A stretch of DNA of 64,000 bases from Dryococelus australis (taxonomy: Eukaryota > Arthropoda > Insecta > Phasmatodea > Phasmatidae): assembly GCA_029891345.1 (NCBI GenBank), contig CM057009.1:294148466-294212465 (forward strand). Reading direction: 5' to 3'. The notes below the pieces were generated by a model. That model ran no database searches. It was given only the letters and a program-made list of their open reading frames with translations, and was not told where the DNA came from. Position numbers and translations under genes: made by a program. Positions 8,369 to 17,356 of this stretch are shown piece by piece (positions within the stretch are counted from its first letter, which is position 1; each line of letters opens with the position of its first letter).

Positions 8369-8689
8369 ATGTATTTATTTCTTTTACAGCTAATATTATT
8401 GATTATTATAGTCGTGTTGTTGGTTTTAATAACTGAAAAAATTTTAAATACACCCAAACATGAACATTTTGTAAAACTTCTGGATATATTTAATCAATCT
8501 CCACCTCCATTGCCGTCTACATCACTTCAGTCGTCTCCGACAACCGAATATAATTCCAGCCATAAAATATCTAATTATTTTGATTTCAGAAATAACTTTG
8601 TAACCCATCACTCTGTCAATTTTTGTTTAGATTGTAATGCAAAGTCTGTTGACAAATTTAAATGGAAAGAACTTTCGCAAAACTTGTAG
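8369..8689 (+). CDS. Small single-pass membrane protein, 106 aa
   Basis: Residues 2-24 are a strongly hydrophobic helix (LLQLILLIIIVVLLVLITEK), which gives an N-terminal membrane anchor or uncleaved signal. A Pro/Ser-rich stalk (SPPPLPSTSLQSSP) follows, then a soluble part with a CLDC pair. N-terminally anchored proteins of about 100-200 residues are frequent among envelope proteins of large insect and crustacean DNA viruses, but no specific family is recognised. It lies just downstream of the octad-repeat locus on the same strand. Confidence 0.5.
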   Translation: MYLFLLQLILLIIIVVLLVLITEKILNTPKHEHFVKLLDIFNQSPPPLPSTSLQSSPTTEYNSSHKISNYFDFRNNFVTHHSVNFCLDCNAKSVDKFKWKELSQNL

Positions 8690-8823
8690 GTAAATTTTAA
8701 TTTTACCAGTACGAAACACGACATGCTGTCTTTTGCATTTGATGATATTTCGGTAAAGCTATTAAATTTATGCAAAATTGACTATATTATATATATTTTG
8801 CCCTAATAAGCATCGTCAACGAG

Positions 8824-9246
8824 ATGAAATGGACTTTGAATTCTGCCTTTACGATAGTTCTAAATATTGCCAAACAACTCGCGATGAATGTGGCTCGAGA
8901 CACGGCAATTCCACTCTTCAAGAGCGCCGTGTTTTTCGCAATGGAAAAACGAAACAATACGGATTATTTGATGGAAATCTTTCGAGTGAATACCGTGTTT
9001 ACACATTTCGACTATAAGAAATACGATAGCTTGGTGTGCCTACACTCGACTTTCTGCCACTTTAAAGACTCCATCGACGAGAACGGTGTATTATTTCAGT
9101 TTTGCGGCGGCGGCCGAGTCTTGCTGGAAACGGTAATCATAAAACCTTCGGCTCCCCCCTACGACGACAGTGATGAGAGTGGCGATGTGGAGGATGGTAC
9201 TCTTATTTTATTCGATAATGATTCCGAGATTGGCATACAGGACTAA
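8824..9246 (+). CDS. Protein with PSAP late-domain motif, 140 aa
   Basis: An intact frame starting MKWTLNSAFTIVLN. The N-terminal half is helical and partly hydrophobic, the middle is a Cys-containing globular part, and the acidic tail carries PSAPPYDDSDES. PSAP (codons at 9145-9156) matches the P(T/S)AP motif by which retroviral and other virus structural proteins recruit the ESCRT-I subunit Tsg101, and host adaptor proteins use it too. The acidic flank is typical of such tails. The protein family is unknown. A short A-run follows the stop codon. Confidence 0.5.
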   Translation: MKWTLNSAFTIVLNIAKQLAMNVARDTAIPLFKSAVFFAMEKRNNTDYLMEIFRVNTVFTHFDYKKYDSLVCLHSTFCHFKDSIDENGVLFQFCGGGRVLLETVIIKPSAPPYDDSDESGDVEDGTLILFDNDSEIGIQD

Positions 9247-9322
9247 AAAAAAAAAAAAAAAATGTAATTATTTATAAGAAGCAAAACCCTCTGAGAAAAA
9301 TTTTTAATTTATAACTAAGATA

Positions 9323-9327
<5 letters not shown>

Positions 9328-9391
<64 letters not shown>
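9328..9391. repeat. (TA)n microsatellite
   Basis: About 32 uninterrupted TA dinucleotides lie between the PSAP gene and the next plus-strand remnant. The minus-strand frame across it is an artefact (Ile-Tyr repeats). Confidence 0.95.
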
Positions 9392-9395
<4 letters not shown>

Positions 9396-9431
9396 TAAAA
9401 TAAAAACGGACAGTGTCGAAAAACTTGCAAA

Positions 9432-9838
9432 GATGGTAGGCCACTGTCGAAAGAATGATATTTCGTCAATTTTTTTGGAAATTCAATATTACAAACAGTT
9501 GATGAATAGACTGGACGGTATGAACGAGTCTATAGATTTCGCCTTAAACAACTTGTACTCTCACGAATTTACCAAAAAAAAAAAAAAATTTCATTAAAGA
9601 CGAGTTTACAGATTTGGAAGTTGATACCTTTCTAAACCAAGTCCAGCGAAACAAACAAACTTTACACGAACTCGTCAAACTAAAAACAAAAGTGGAAAAC
9701 AAATCATTTCAACTGGCATTTCTTCATAAATTGTACGAATTGGCTCAAATAGATGCAAGTAATAATCCCGAAGAGTTTTACTCGAAATTACTAAACATTA
9801 TTCACTTAAACAATATAAACACTGGCATTTCGTCATAA
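9432..9838 (+). pseudogene. Helical hypothetical protein remnant
   Basis: The segment beginning near 9432 (MVGHCRKND) and the downstream frame at 9614-9838 are both helical, rich in Leu, Asn and Lys, and read in the same sense. The latter contains heptad-like spacing (LHELVKLKTKVENK) suggesting a coiled coil. It ends NNINTGISS. It is treated as one remnant of the virus-like block that is broken at least once. No family is recognised. Confidence 0.4.
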
Positions 9839-9839
9839 G

Positions 9840-10680
9840 TCGTGCTCTATATGATTTTGGCGATGGTTACCTATATGTCTACGAAAATTCCCAATATACC
9901 TACTTATACGCCGATAGACCTTATGCGAGTCGTCAACGGCATTGTACTGAATGATTGAAACAGTACACTACCGTGGGAAGAAAAAAAAGATAATACGTAA
10001 CAAAAATTCACGAAATTATGCGCTCCAACTATGTACCAAACAACATCAACGTGGTCAATTGTCTAAAAAACGAATTGAGATGATGTAACATTGAATATGT
10101 ACCAAAGTATCATTATGTAAGATGTAAAAACATACATTGTATAAGGGAGGGGATTGAATCACCTTCTAAATTGACCGAATTTTTAGGGGCGATCGAAAGG
10201 GCCCCCTTTGAAAATTCGGTTTATTTGGAAGGTGATTCAGTCTTCCTTTTTATAAATAGACTTGGTTTTATGGCATCACATATATGATACATTATGTAGT
10301 AAATGGTTAAAATAAAATGTAAACTTAATTCCCCCGCCTTCTGCGGATACAAAAAAATATTTTTGCAACGATTTCTACTTATATGCTAGCAGACATTATG
10401 CGAATCGTCAACGGAATTGCACTGAACGGTTAAAACAGACCAACTACACTTGTTTTTACAGACCACTGTGTGAATATTGATCACAAACAAAAAAATATAT
10501 GTATTACATTGTTTATAACAAAAGGGAGATTAAACCACTTTTCAAATAAAATGTACACCCCCCCCCCCCTCGGCAACCAATGGTAACAAAAACAAACATT
10601 TTCTGCAACGATTCCTATATATTGAATGGCAGACATTATGCAAATCGTCAGTAATATGGTAACCATGGCGTTTGCAATAC
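9840..10680 (+). repeat. Three diverged copies of a gene-start-like unit
   Basis: A stretch containing ACATTATGCGAATCGTCAAC, or close variants of it, occurs at about 9919-9970, 10390-10437 and 10625-10652. Each is preceded by a similar upstream sequence (TGCAACGAT/ACTTATA in the second and third). In the first two copies it is followed by TGTACTGAA or TGCACTGAA. All three encode short starts resembling MADIMQIVS. The third leads into the longest frame. They look like tandem partial duplications of one 5' gene region. Confidence 0.6.
10139..10257. other. Long imperfect hairpin (inverted repeat arms about 48 bp)
   Basis: The left arm around TGAATCACCTTCTAAAT (10155-10171) and ACCGAATTTT pairs with AAAATTCGGT and ATTTGGAAGGTGATTCA on the right arm (10210-10240). 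The arms extend outward through GGGAGG/CTTCC and TATA. The loop of about 20 bases contains CGATCG and GGGCCC palindromes. Such a structure could be a small terminal-inverted-repeat element, a virus homologous-region palindrome or a transcribed hairpin. Confidence 0.75.
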
Positions 10681-11330
10681 GTTATTACGATGAAGCCTAC
10701 AAATTGATCAGTATTTCAACCAAACCTTTCGATCGAAATATTGTAATGTATGGTGCGAATCAGGAACATCGAGAATTGGCTTCGGAACTTCCTTGAGGAG
10801 TTCCGAATAATTATCGGTGTTGCCTAAACTCGTACTATACTCACGAGTCGGAGAATCGTGTTCAACACTGCAACGGATTTGAACATTTTACGTATTGAAA
10901 ACATCCGGCGATGTTGCAGCTTCAGCGTTTTAGCGTTCCCTGCAATGCCAAATGCGAAACGTATTTGAAAACTGTCAAATGGGAAGAATTACATTATTAT
11001 AATTTTGATTGGCAAATTATCCAAACCATGTACATTAAAATTGACCGAAAGAATGAATTACCATGTGGTTATACGTATATGAATTGCGCGACTCCTCGGG
11101 ATTCGGAAAATTGCGCTGTAATAATTGAAACCATGGGGCGACACGGAAGAGAATAGCATGTTACATATTGTGATCAACTTAGGCACATTACGGTACGTAA
11201 GGATCCCGTTCGTCCCACCAGATGTTTGTGGAGTGAACATGCAAATTTCCAACACGAATTCAAGCAACAGTGTAATTTTTCGAGTAATAAACACGAGTTG
11301 ATGAAAATGATGAAATATCACCAATTTAAA
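10626..11330 (+). pseudogene. Cys-rich hypothetical protein remnant
   Basis: The third duplicated start (ATG at 10626) begins a protein with a helical hydrophobic N-terminus (MVTMAFAIRYYDEAYKL). Further downstream in the same sense lie Cys-rich segments, including CCLNSYYTHES, the frame 10911-11156 (FSVPCNAKCETYL, LPCGYTYMNC) and a stretch to about 11330. The even spread of Cys residues suggests disulfides in a secreted or envelope protein. It is in several pieces. No family is recognised. Confidence 0.4.
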
Positions 11331-11334
11331 CAAA

Positions 11335-11725
11335 AAAAAGTGTGTATTTTTTTACCAAAATAAATAGTCACATTGGTAGGCGTGTTTTTCTCATTTATCC
11401 ATCTCTCATTCAGTTTGTTTAGTTTTGGCAACTATCTAAAAGTTTATCACTCGTAAAAAAAAATTAAATCTTCTTATTACATACATTTTGTTTTAGGTTG
11501 GCCTGTTATGGTACCGAGCAACTTACTGTTAGACTTTAAATTCTTTCGAAATTGTTTCCATAAACTGTTCGTTTACCTTTAATTATTCTATAATTACCTC
11601 AACTATAGACTCGTGCTCGCGAATTACCGTAAAAAAAAAAGTCTTGCATAAACGAATAACTAGGTAAATTAACTTTGAGAATATGTTCAAACACCGATCT
11701 CATGAGATATATGCACTCTGATGTT
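11335..11725. other. AT-rich spacer
   Basis: About 390 bases with A-runs (near 11333, 11455 and 11630) and no coding-looking frame. A small plus-strand frame that begins at 11675 is the antisense of the minus-strand gene that follows. Confidence 0.45.
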
Positions 11726-12272
11726 TTAATTTTTTTTTGCACTCATCGTCCGAAGACCAAAGACGAGGAAATAACCGTAGACGATCGCCAGCTTCTGGCA
11801 CCGGTCGTTTTTCCCACAGAAAATGAACGGGAACATTCGTTGATTGAAATCGTCAAATGGTAGTTTTTCGTTGACGGCTTCGAATAGGAGCGGTAAATAA
11901 TGACTGTTTCTATCGAACAGATTTGTGCACCAGCCGTGTGCTTGATCTGCTGTAATTGACTCTTTGGCCCGAGGTCTGAATAGTTTCCAGTGAACGCCAT
12001 TGCAGCGTCGGTTAAAGAATTTGCGTACGTTTAGTGTGGATGCTCCGCTGTCGTCGTGGTCCGAGCAGAGGTGAAATTTAATGCTCAAAGACGACGTGGG
12101 GTTTGAGGACGTTTTTCAAAAACTTGAACAACAAATTGCACAAAACATCGTCCGATCCCGGCGTATTTTGTGCTTTAGGGCTCGCGGGTAAATCGTTTTG
12201 CTTTTGCACCTCTACGCATATATGTTCGGCAAGCGCGAACGCTAGGGAGAAACTCATCACTGGTGCAAACAA
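11726..12272 (-). pseudogene. Hypothetical protein(s), minus-strand pair
   Basis: Two minus-strand frames, 12272-12078 (MFAPVMSFSLAFALAEH) and 12088-11726 (MSIKFHLCSDHDDSG), overlap by about ten bases and may be parts of one gene or two linked genes. The second has a balanced folded-protein composition with WCTNLFDRNSHYLPLLFEA in its middle. No family is recognised. They follow the 12833-12294 gene with a gap of about 20 bases, consistent with a minus-strand cluster. Confidence 0.4.
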
Positions 12273-12293
12273 TATATGCTTACCTGATCAAAT

Positions 12294-12833
12294 TCAGTCA
12301 CGTAGAATCGGAAAATTAATTTGAACAGGCAAACCATGTTTACTTGATTGAGTTTTTTCCACGAGCCTGAATACATCTCGAGTGAAGTTTTCGATAATTT
12401 TAGGTGATTTATTCGTCAGGTAATTCGCAAAAATTTGGTTTTGTTGGTTGATTATCGCCGAATGTTCGCCCATCCATTTTGGAAAAATTTTAAACATGTC
12501 GTAAAAACAACTTCTCGTAGAATTGTTTAGATCTTGAACTATGGATAAAATGGAATCGATTTTGAGTTTTGGGTTGAGTTTCAACATAGCTTCGTAGTTG
12601 ATTATACCATCGAGTAGAAACAAGTTGATTATGACAATTTTTATAAACGTTTTTACATTGTGCGTGAAAATGATATTGACGTTTGAAAGTTTACATTCTC
12701 GAATATCCAACAGTTTAATGTATTCGTCGCTTAATTTATCGTATTTTTTACTTGCTGTGTTTGAATCGATTGGTTCCTTCAAAGTGTAAAATTTGTAAAA
12801 ATCATTCAAGGCAATGTCGATAGTAGGAGCCAT
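12294..12833 (-). CDS. Hypothetical protein, 179 aa
   Basis: The longest intact non-repetitive frame in the virus-like block, starting MAPTIDIALNDFYKFY. It is predominantly helical, with an Ile/Val-rich hydrophobic stretch (TFIKIVIINLFLLDG, about residues 62-77), which is more likely a buried helix than a membrane span. Lys/Asn-rich segments follow. No catalytic motif or recognised family. An AT-rich leader with a TA run (12868-12880) lies just upstream of the start and could hold its promoter. Confidence 0.6.
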   Translation of the reverse strand: MAPTIDIALNDFYKFYTLKEPIDSNTASKKYDKLSDEYIKLLDIRECKLSNVNIIFTHNVKTFIKIVIINLFLLDGIINYEAMLKLNPKLKIDSILSIVQDLNNSTRSCFYDMFKIFPKWMGEHSAIINQQNQIFANYLTNKSPKIIENFTRDVFRLVEKTQSSKHGLPVQINFPILRD

Positions 12834-13235
12834 TTTTGTTGTAGTGTCTAATTATTTAATTAATCATATATATATATACATTTTGCGTAATTAAATTTGT
12901 AATATTTTTTTATAAACTCGATGTTTAGTAAAAAATGTGGCCGAGTGGAGAGTGGTCGTTTATTTGAAGAGTGTTTTTAGTTTTCAGAGAGATATTCAAA
13001 CACGAATCTCGTATGGAGACCGTCCCGTCCCCATAATCGAAAAAATTAAATTGGAAACACGAAATGACCGCGTCTGAATTATTTTTCCTCGCGAATGGCG
13101 GGCCATCTCGCGTCTAGTGGCAGCGAATTGTTTGCCGTGCAATTCATTTCCATATTGGTGATTGTAGCATAATATGAATTTGTATTGACTACGTACCGAC
13201 CGAATATTCCTCATTTAGTGCTACTGAGCAATCTT

Positions 13236-13952
13236 TCAACCATCCAGTGATATTTGTTTACTGTTATCGATGACTTGTGATTTATTAGAAAAAATTTTTA
13301 AAAATTCGTATGGTAACATCACAAAATTCTTTCTAAATTGCCCATAGAGCACTAGTAATTGATCTTTGGAAAATAAATTGTATTTGGACTGGGCTGTATC
13401 TTCTACCAGCAAGGGTAACAGCGAATCGTCGAAAACATTTTTGAAATTTTGCAAACCGAATAAAGGAGCGCCTACGAAAAATACACATTTCACATATTTG
13501 TAAAATTCCGCCTCGTCGTAAATTTCCAATATTATTCGCACCAGTAAACCACCCAAAGAATGGCCCACTATGAAAATTTCCAAATTAAATGAGTATTTTG
13601 ACGAGTACTTTTCCATCGAAAGTTTTACCGAATATGCAGACTGCAATAAATCTTTACGCTAATTGTATGCGATTCCTTTAATTTAAACTTTCGGAACATT
13701 TCGATATAAATGAGAAATGAAACTCGAATATACAGATTTCCCACACACGGAACATAGCTTTTTGCGGGGTCGTAATGAATCGTCATTTAATAGTCGCTGA
13801 AAATATTTATCCCATATCTTTCTGAAAGGAAACAATGTGTTTGGAAAAATTGTAGTTTTAAATTTATTGTCTGCAACTAATGAAGATCCGTATAATACCG
13901 GCACTAGAAATATAATTTTACTAGACATTGTTTTACACAAACACACACACAC
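13236..13952 (-). pseudogene. LCAT-like lipase/acyltransferase remnant (alpha/beta hydrolase)
   Basis: Two minus-strand segments show the hallmarks of the lecithin:cholesterol acyltransferase/phospholipase branch of alpha/beta hydrolases. Near 13928 an N-terminal KIIFLVPVLYGSSL is followed by FPN, like the family's PG-G-S and W-P-N start. At about 13564-13547 lies the nucleophile elbow GHSLGG, with VGAPLFG 40 residues later, as in the family. Family members cleave or transfer acyl chains of phospholipids. A virus could use one for membrane remodelling or entry; that is inference. The gene is broken and its C-terminal end is unclear (perhaps near 13,000). A captured host gene is the alternative origin. 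Confidence 0.6.
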
Positions 13953-14655
13953 ACAATCACGACAAATGAGTTTTAAAAGAAATTATGTACAAATACTTGC
14001 ATGTACCTACTGATGAAATAATGCATGGATACTTACATGCAGTTGCCGTATCGTGATCTGCACAGAATACACCATATTTTTTTCTTCTGTCTTCTAGATC
14101 GATGGCAAATATAATAAATTCTTCGCACGTAACAGTGCAGAAAGTAATAATATTGTTCTCACCGCAATGATACGAAATAAAGTGAGTGAGTTAAAATGTC
14201 GGAACTCGGTGCAGTGGGGAGTGTGGTGATAACTAGATATCACGTGTGACGACGATGGCGGGGGGGGGGGGGGAATTGAAGAAGGGTAATGGGAAGAGGG
14301 GACAAGCATCAAGCATGCTGATTGGGTGAGGAATTAGTTATTTTTAAGGGAAGAGGGATGTAAGTCACACTCCAAGTATGGTAATGAAATAAACCAAGCG
14401 TGCTGTTTGGGAGAGGAAATAGTTTATTTAAAAAAAAAAAAACAAGTGTGGGGAGAGAGGGAAGGAGGTCACTCTCCAAATATGGTGACGAAATAATACA
14501 AGCGTGTGATGTTGATGGAAGGAGAAGTAGGAGAATGAACCCAGTGATCCAGACAGTTACGACTCTTCCTCGGTGTTACATAAAACCACCGCAGAACTGC
14601 TTAGGTAAATGTATGTATTGCGTATCTTAATGGGAAAACCATACTAACATTCAGT
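13953..14655. repeat. Spacer with a tandem duplication of about 100 bp and a poly-G run
   Basis: A (CA)n run lies at about 13939-13952 and a G12 run at about 14260-14272. From about 14312 to 14510 a unit starting AAGC(A/G)TGCTG(A/T)TTGGG and containing CACTC(T/C)CCAA(A/G)TATGGT(A/G)A is present twice, with the start of a third copy. No coding frame is supported. This stretch separates the virus-like block from the DNA transposon. Confidence 0.55.
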
Positions 14656-14659
14656 GTGT

Positions 14660-14776
14660 TCTGTAAAGTATCCATCCCAACTGTTTACTTTGCAGTCTAG
14701 TGCCGTTTCGCGTATCCGGCCTAGTCCCGTTTAGCGTATCCAAATTCGGCAACAATTGTTCCGTATCGCGTATCCA
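14660..14776 (-). repeat. Left GCGTATCC motif array
   Basis: GCGTATCC is present near 14710, 14733 and 14766, plus the related AAGTATCC near 14667, within 110 bases just upstream of the transposase start. It is the inverted counterpart of the array at 17357-17790. Confidence 0.65.
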
Positions 14777-14803
14777 AGCAAATTTTCTCTCGCGAATCAC
14801 AAG

Positions 14804-15749
14804 ATGGTTTGCACGGGATGTAAAATCACAATGTTGAACGCCAGGCAAGTTATTCATTCCTCGAAAGACATAAACACGTTTCTCATCGAGCACGACATTC
14901 TCAAATCGACGACGCGTTGCGAAAAATGCGAGGAAGGCGAAGCGAAATTGGTGGAAAACGGGGCTTGTGTTACTGGTGCTGACGGCGACTGGAGGACGGT
15001 ACCGAATGCAACTTTAAAGTGTCGGCGTTGTGTTTACTCTGGTATCTGTTAAAATACCCCCGGCAGCAGACTATAGTGAACGAACTTTTATGCTCGGGAA
15101 AGACGGTCGTAGCCTGGTCGAGTTTCTGCCGCCAAGTGTGCAAAGACTGGGTGGTGATGTACAGGAAACGCGTCGGCGGGCCGGGCAAAGTGGTCGAGAT
15201 CACTGCTGGGCAAACGCAAGAACAGCAAAGGTCGCAAAGTTCATGGCCAGTGGGTTTTCTGCGAAGTGCCGGTGGAAAAGAGGAACGCGGCGACCCTGAC
15301 CAAAATCATTCGCGAATGGATCGCCCTGGGCACGACCATAATTTCGGACTGCTGGCACGATTACAGCAACTTGGACATTCACGGCTACCGTCACATGCAG
15401 GTGAATCATAGGCGGGAATTTGTGTGCAGGGAAAAGAGCGGAAGAGTAAACACTCGAAACACGCTAAAGATGAAGAGGGGTGAGATTTTTAGGGTGCACA
15501 CTCAAAACATCGAGCGAAGTTGGTGTTCTGTGCGATACAGCATTCCCTGCTTTGGCCGACGGAAAAAATCTTGGATCGGCTACCTGGCCGAGTACGTCTG
15601 GAAAAAGAATCATTGTTACGGAGAACGACTGCACGCTTGGCTGATTGACGCCGCCGACATGCATCATCGTAATCGGCGCAGAGGAAATGGCGGTGAAGGC
15701 TATCCCAATTTCGACAGGTATCTGTTTGTTACGGTTGTTTTTTTTTAAT
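14804..15749 (+). pseudogene. Merlin/ISXO2-like transposase, broken
   Basis: The N-terminal third (start MVCTGCKIT at 14804) has Cys pairs CTGC, CEKC and CRRC, a probable zinc ribbon. The following part ends GPGKVVEI, where the family places its first catalytic Asp (VEID). The third part contains GRKVHGQWVF, ISDCW (second catalytic Asp, about 15341-15355) and HTQNIERSW (about 15497-15523, third acidic residue), all hallmarks of the DDE_Tnp_IS1595 domain. The reading frame changes twice, near 15045 and near 15205, and the residue after VEI is no longer Asp, so the copy is inactive. The tail after 15650 is basic (HHRNRRRGNGG). Merlin elements are cut-and-paste DNA transposons found widely in animals. 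Confidence 0.85.
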
Positions 15750-15759
15750 TTGCAGGCAC

Positions 15760-16640
15760 GAGCGAGATTGAGTTGCTGTTGCAGTATCAGTTTTAAAAAA
15801 GTTTATTGAATTGCTGTTGCCATTGCCGTATAAAATAAAAGTGTGATTGACTTGCTGTTTGTTTCAGTTTAAAGTGTGATTGACGTGTTGTTTGTTTTGG
15901 TTAAAAAAATTTAATTGAGTTGCCGTTTGATTCAAGTTTAAATTAATGTTTAATTGAGTTGCTGTTTGATTCTAGTTTAAATTAATGTTTAATTGAGTAG
16001 CTGTTTGTTTCAAGTTACAGTTGCGAATGAGAAAGTGTAGCTGTTTGTTTCAAGTTTAAATTAAAGTTTGAATGACTTGCTGTTTGATTCAAATTAAAAC
16101 TAATGTTTAATTGAGTTGTTGTTTGAGTTAATTTACAGGGGCGAATGAGACAGTGTAGCTGTTTGTTTCTGTTAAAAAAATGTTTAACTGAGTAGCTATC
16201 TGACTCAAGTTTAAATTAATGTTCAATTGAGTTGCTGTTTGAGTTAATTTACAGATGCGAATGAGAAAGTGTAACTGTTTGATTCAAGTTTAAAGTAATG
16301 TTTAATTGAGCAGCTGTTTATTCAAATTAAAATTAAGGTTTAATTGAGTTGCTGTTTGATTCAAGTTGTTTAAATAAAGGTTTAATTGAGTTGCTGTTTG
16401 ATTCAAGTTGTTTAAATTAATGTTTAATTGAATTGCTGTTTGATTCAAAATAAAAGTAATGGTTTATTGAGTAGTTGTTTGATTCAAGTTTAAATAAATG
16501 TTTAATAGAGTTGCTGTTTGATTTAATTTGCAGGTGCGAGTGAGACAGTGTAGCTGTTTGTTTGAGTTAATAAAAAGTTTGATTGACATGCCGTTTGTTT
16601 TGGTTAAAAAAAAGTTTAATTGAATTTCTGTTTGTGTAAA
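15760..16640. repeat. 39-bp satellite, about 20 diverged copies
   Basis: A unit like TTAATTGAGTTGCTGTTTGATTCAAG followed by TTTAAATTAATG recurs with a 39-bp period (for example at 15912, 15951 and 15990). Some units carry an alternative ending, GCGAATGAGA(A/C)AGTGTAG. There are no unique spacers, so this is a satellite and not a CRISPR array. Confidence 0.85.
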
Positions 16641-16659
16641 CATTCATTAGCAATCTGGA

Positions 16660-16930
16660 AAAAAAGCCTAAAATTGTCGAGTGGGTTGTGATGGGTCCGC
16701 CTGGCGACGACGGGTGTACTTGCATCTGTTGCACCCGCAAAACTTGGATCTGACAGTTTCAATTATTGACGTAAATTGATTTTTAAAAAAATTACATTCA
16801 TTCGCGATCCCGAAAATGCATAGCGTGGTCATGTCTGTCATGACCGGCTCTGCCGGCGGTGGATGCAATTGCATACGCTGTTGCTTTCGCGGACTTTGGA
16901 CCTGCCAGTTTCGAGCGTTGAGGTAATTTA
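16660..16930 (+). repeat. Duplicated Cys-rich exon-like unit
   Basis: Two related units of about 130 bp (around 16680-16775 and 16820-16925) encode similar short peptides with a C-x-C-x2-C-C core (GCTCICC and GCNCIRCC). Each is followed by Trp, then CAGTTTC, and ends at a GTAA that could be a splice donor. They are 40-60% similar by eye. They could be tandem exons of a degraded gene, or transposon subterminal sequence. The minus-strand frame 16874-16668 is the antisense. Confidence 0.4.
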
Positions 16931-16984
16931 TTTTAAAAAATGTGATAGTGTATGTATAAAACTTAAAAATATATTTAGTTAAAT

Positions 16985-17255
16985 TAACGATGTTGGTGTA
17001 CCCTTTTAGTGATTGCGTACGTGTGAATCTTTATATAGTAAATGGTTAAAATTATTTAAAAAAATTGTAATGTTAAAGGTTATCCTTTTTGGTACACCCT
17101 TTAGTGATGGCATATAGATGAAACTTTGTATTATAAATTGTTAAATTTATAAAAAAGTAGAATTTTTAACTGTACATTATCTTATCAAATACTTTGGTGA
17201 TTGCTTACAAGTGAATCTTTATGTAATAAATAGTTGAAATTATAAAAAAATGTTA
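16985..17255. repeat. 95-bp tandem repeat, three copies
   Basis: GTGATTGCGTACGTGTGAATC and variants recur at about 17010, 17104 and 17199, each followed by TTTATAT/GTA-ATAAATGGTTAAAATTAT-like sequence. The related string GTAGTAAATGGTTAAAAT also occurs at about 10290-10310 in the virus-like block, which may link the two. Confidence 0.75.
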
Positions 17256-17356
17256 ATAAGTAATAAATATTCTTTTTAAAATAAATAAAAAAATTATGCA
17301 TCGCGAATCGCGTGTATTTAAACAGGGATGAGAAAAAGGCGAAAAAAAAATATTTT

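Larger units (their letters stand above)
1..14090. other. Virus-like gene block (fossil, unassigned large dsDNA virus)
   Basis: The first 14 kb contains about 20 short intronless reading frames on both strands, closely packed, with spacers of tens to a few hundred bases and local runs of same-strand genes. Recognisable parts are an AAA+ ATPase, an LCAT-like lipase, a small membrane protein and a PSAP-bearing protein; the rest have no relative I recognise. This style fits an integrated large DNA virus better than host genes. Several genes are in pieces, with perhaps ten breaks in total, so the copy is broken and probably ancient. No DNA polymerase, major capsid or per os infectivity factor was recognised, so the family is unassigned. 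A host origin for individual genes cannot be excluded. Confidence 0.5.

Noticed and set aside
9145-9165. PPxY late-domain motif next to PSAP
   Set aside because: The residues are PSAPPYD; the spacing P-P-x-Y is not met, so only PSAP is claimed.
15760-16640. Regular repeats suggesting a CRISPR array
   Set aside because: Units are contiguous and diverged, with no unique spacers and no cas genes, in a eukaryotic context.
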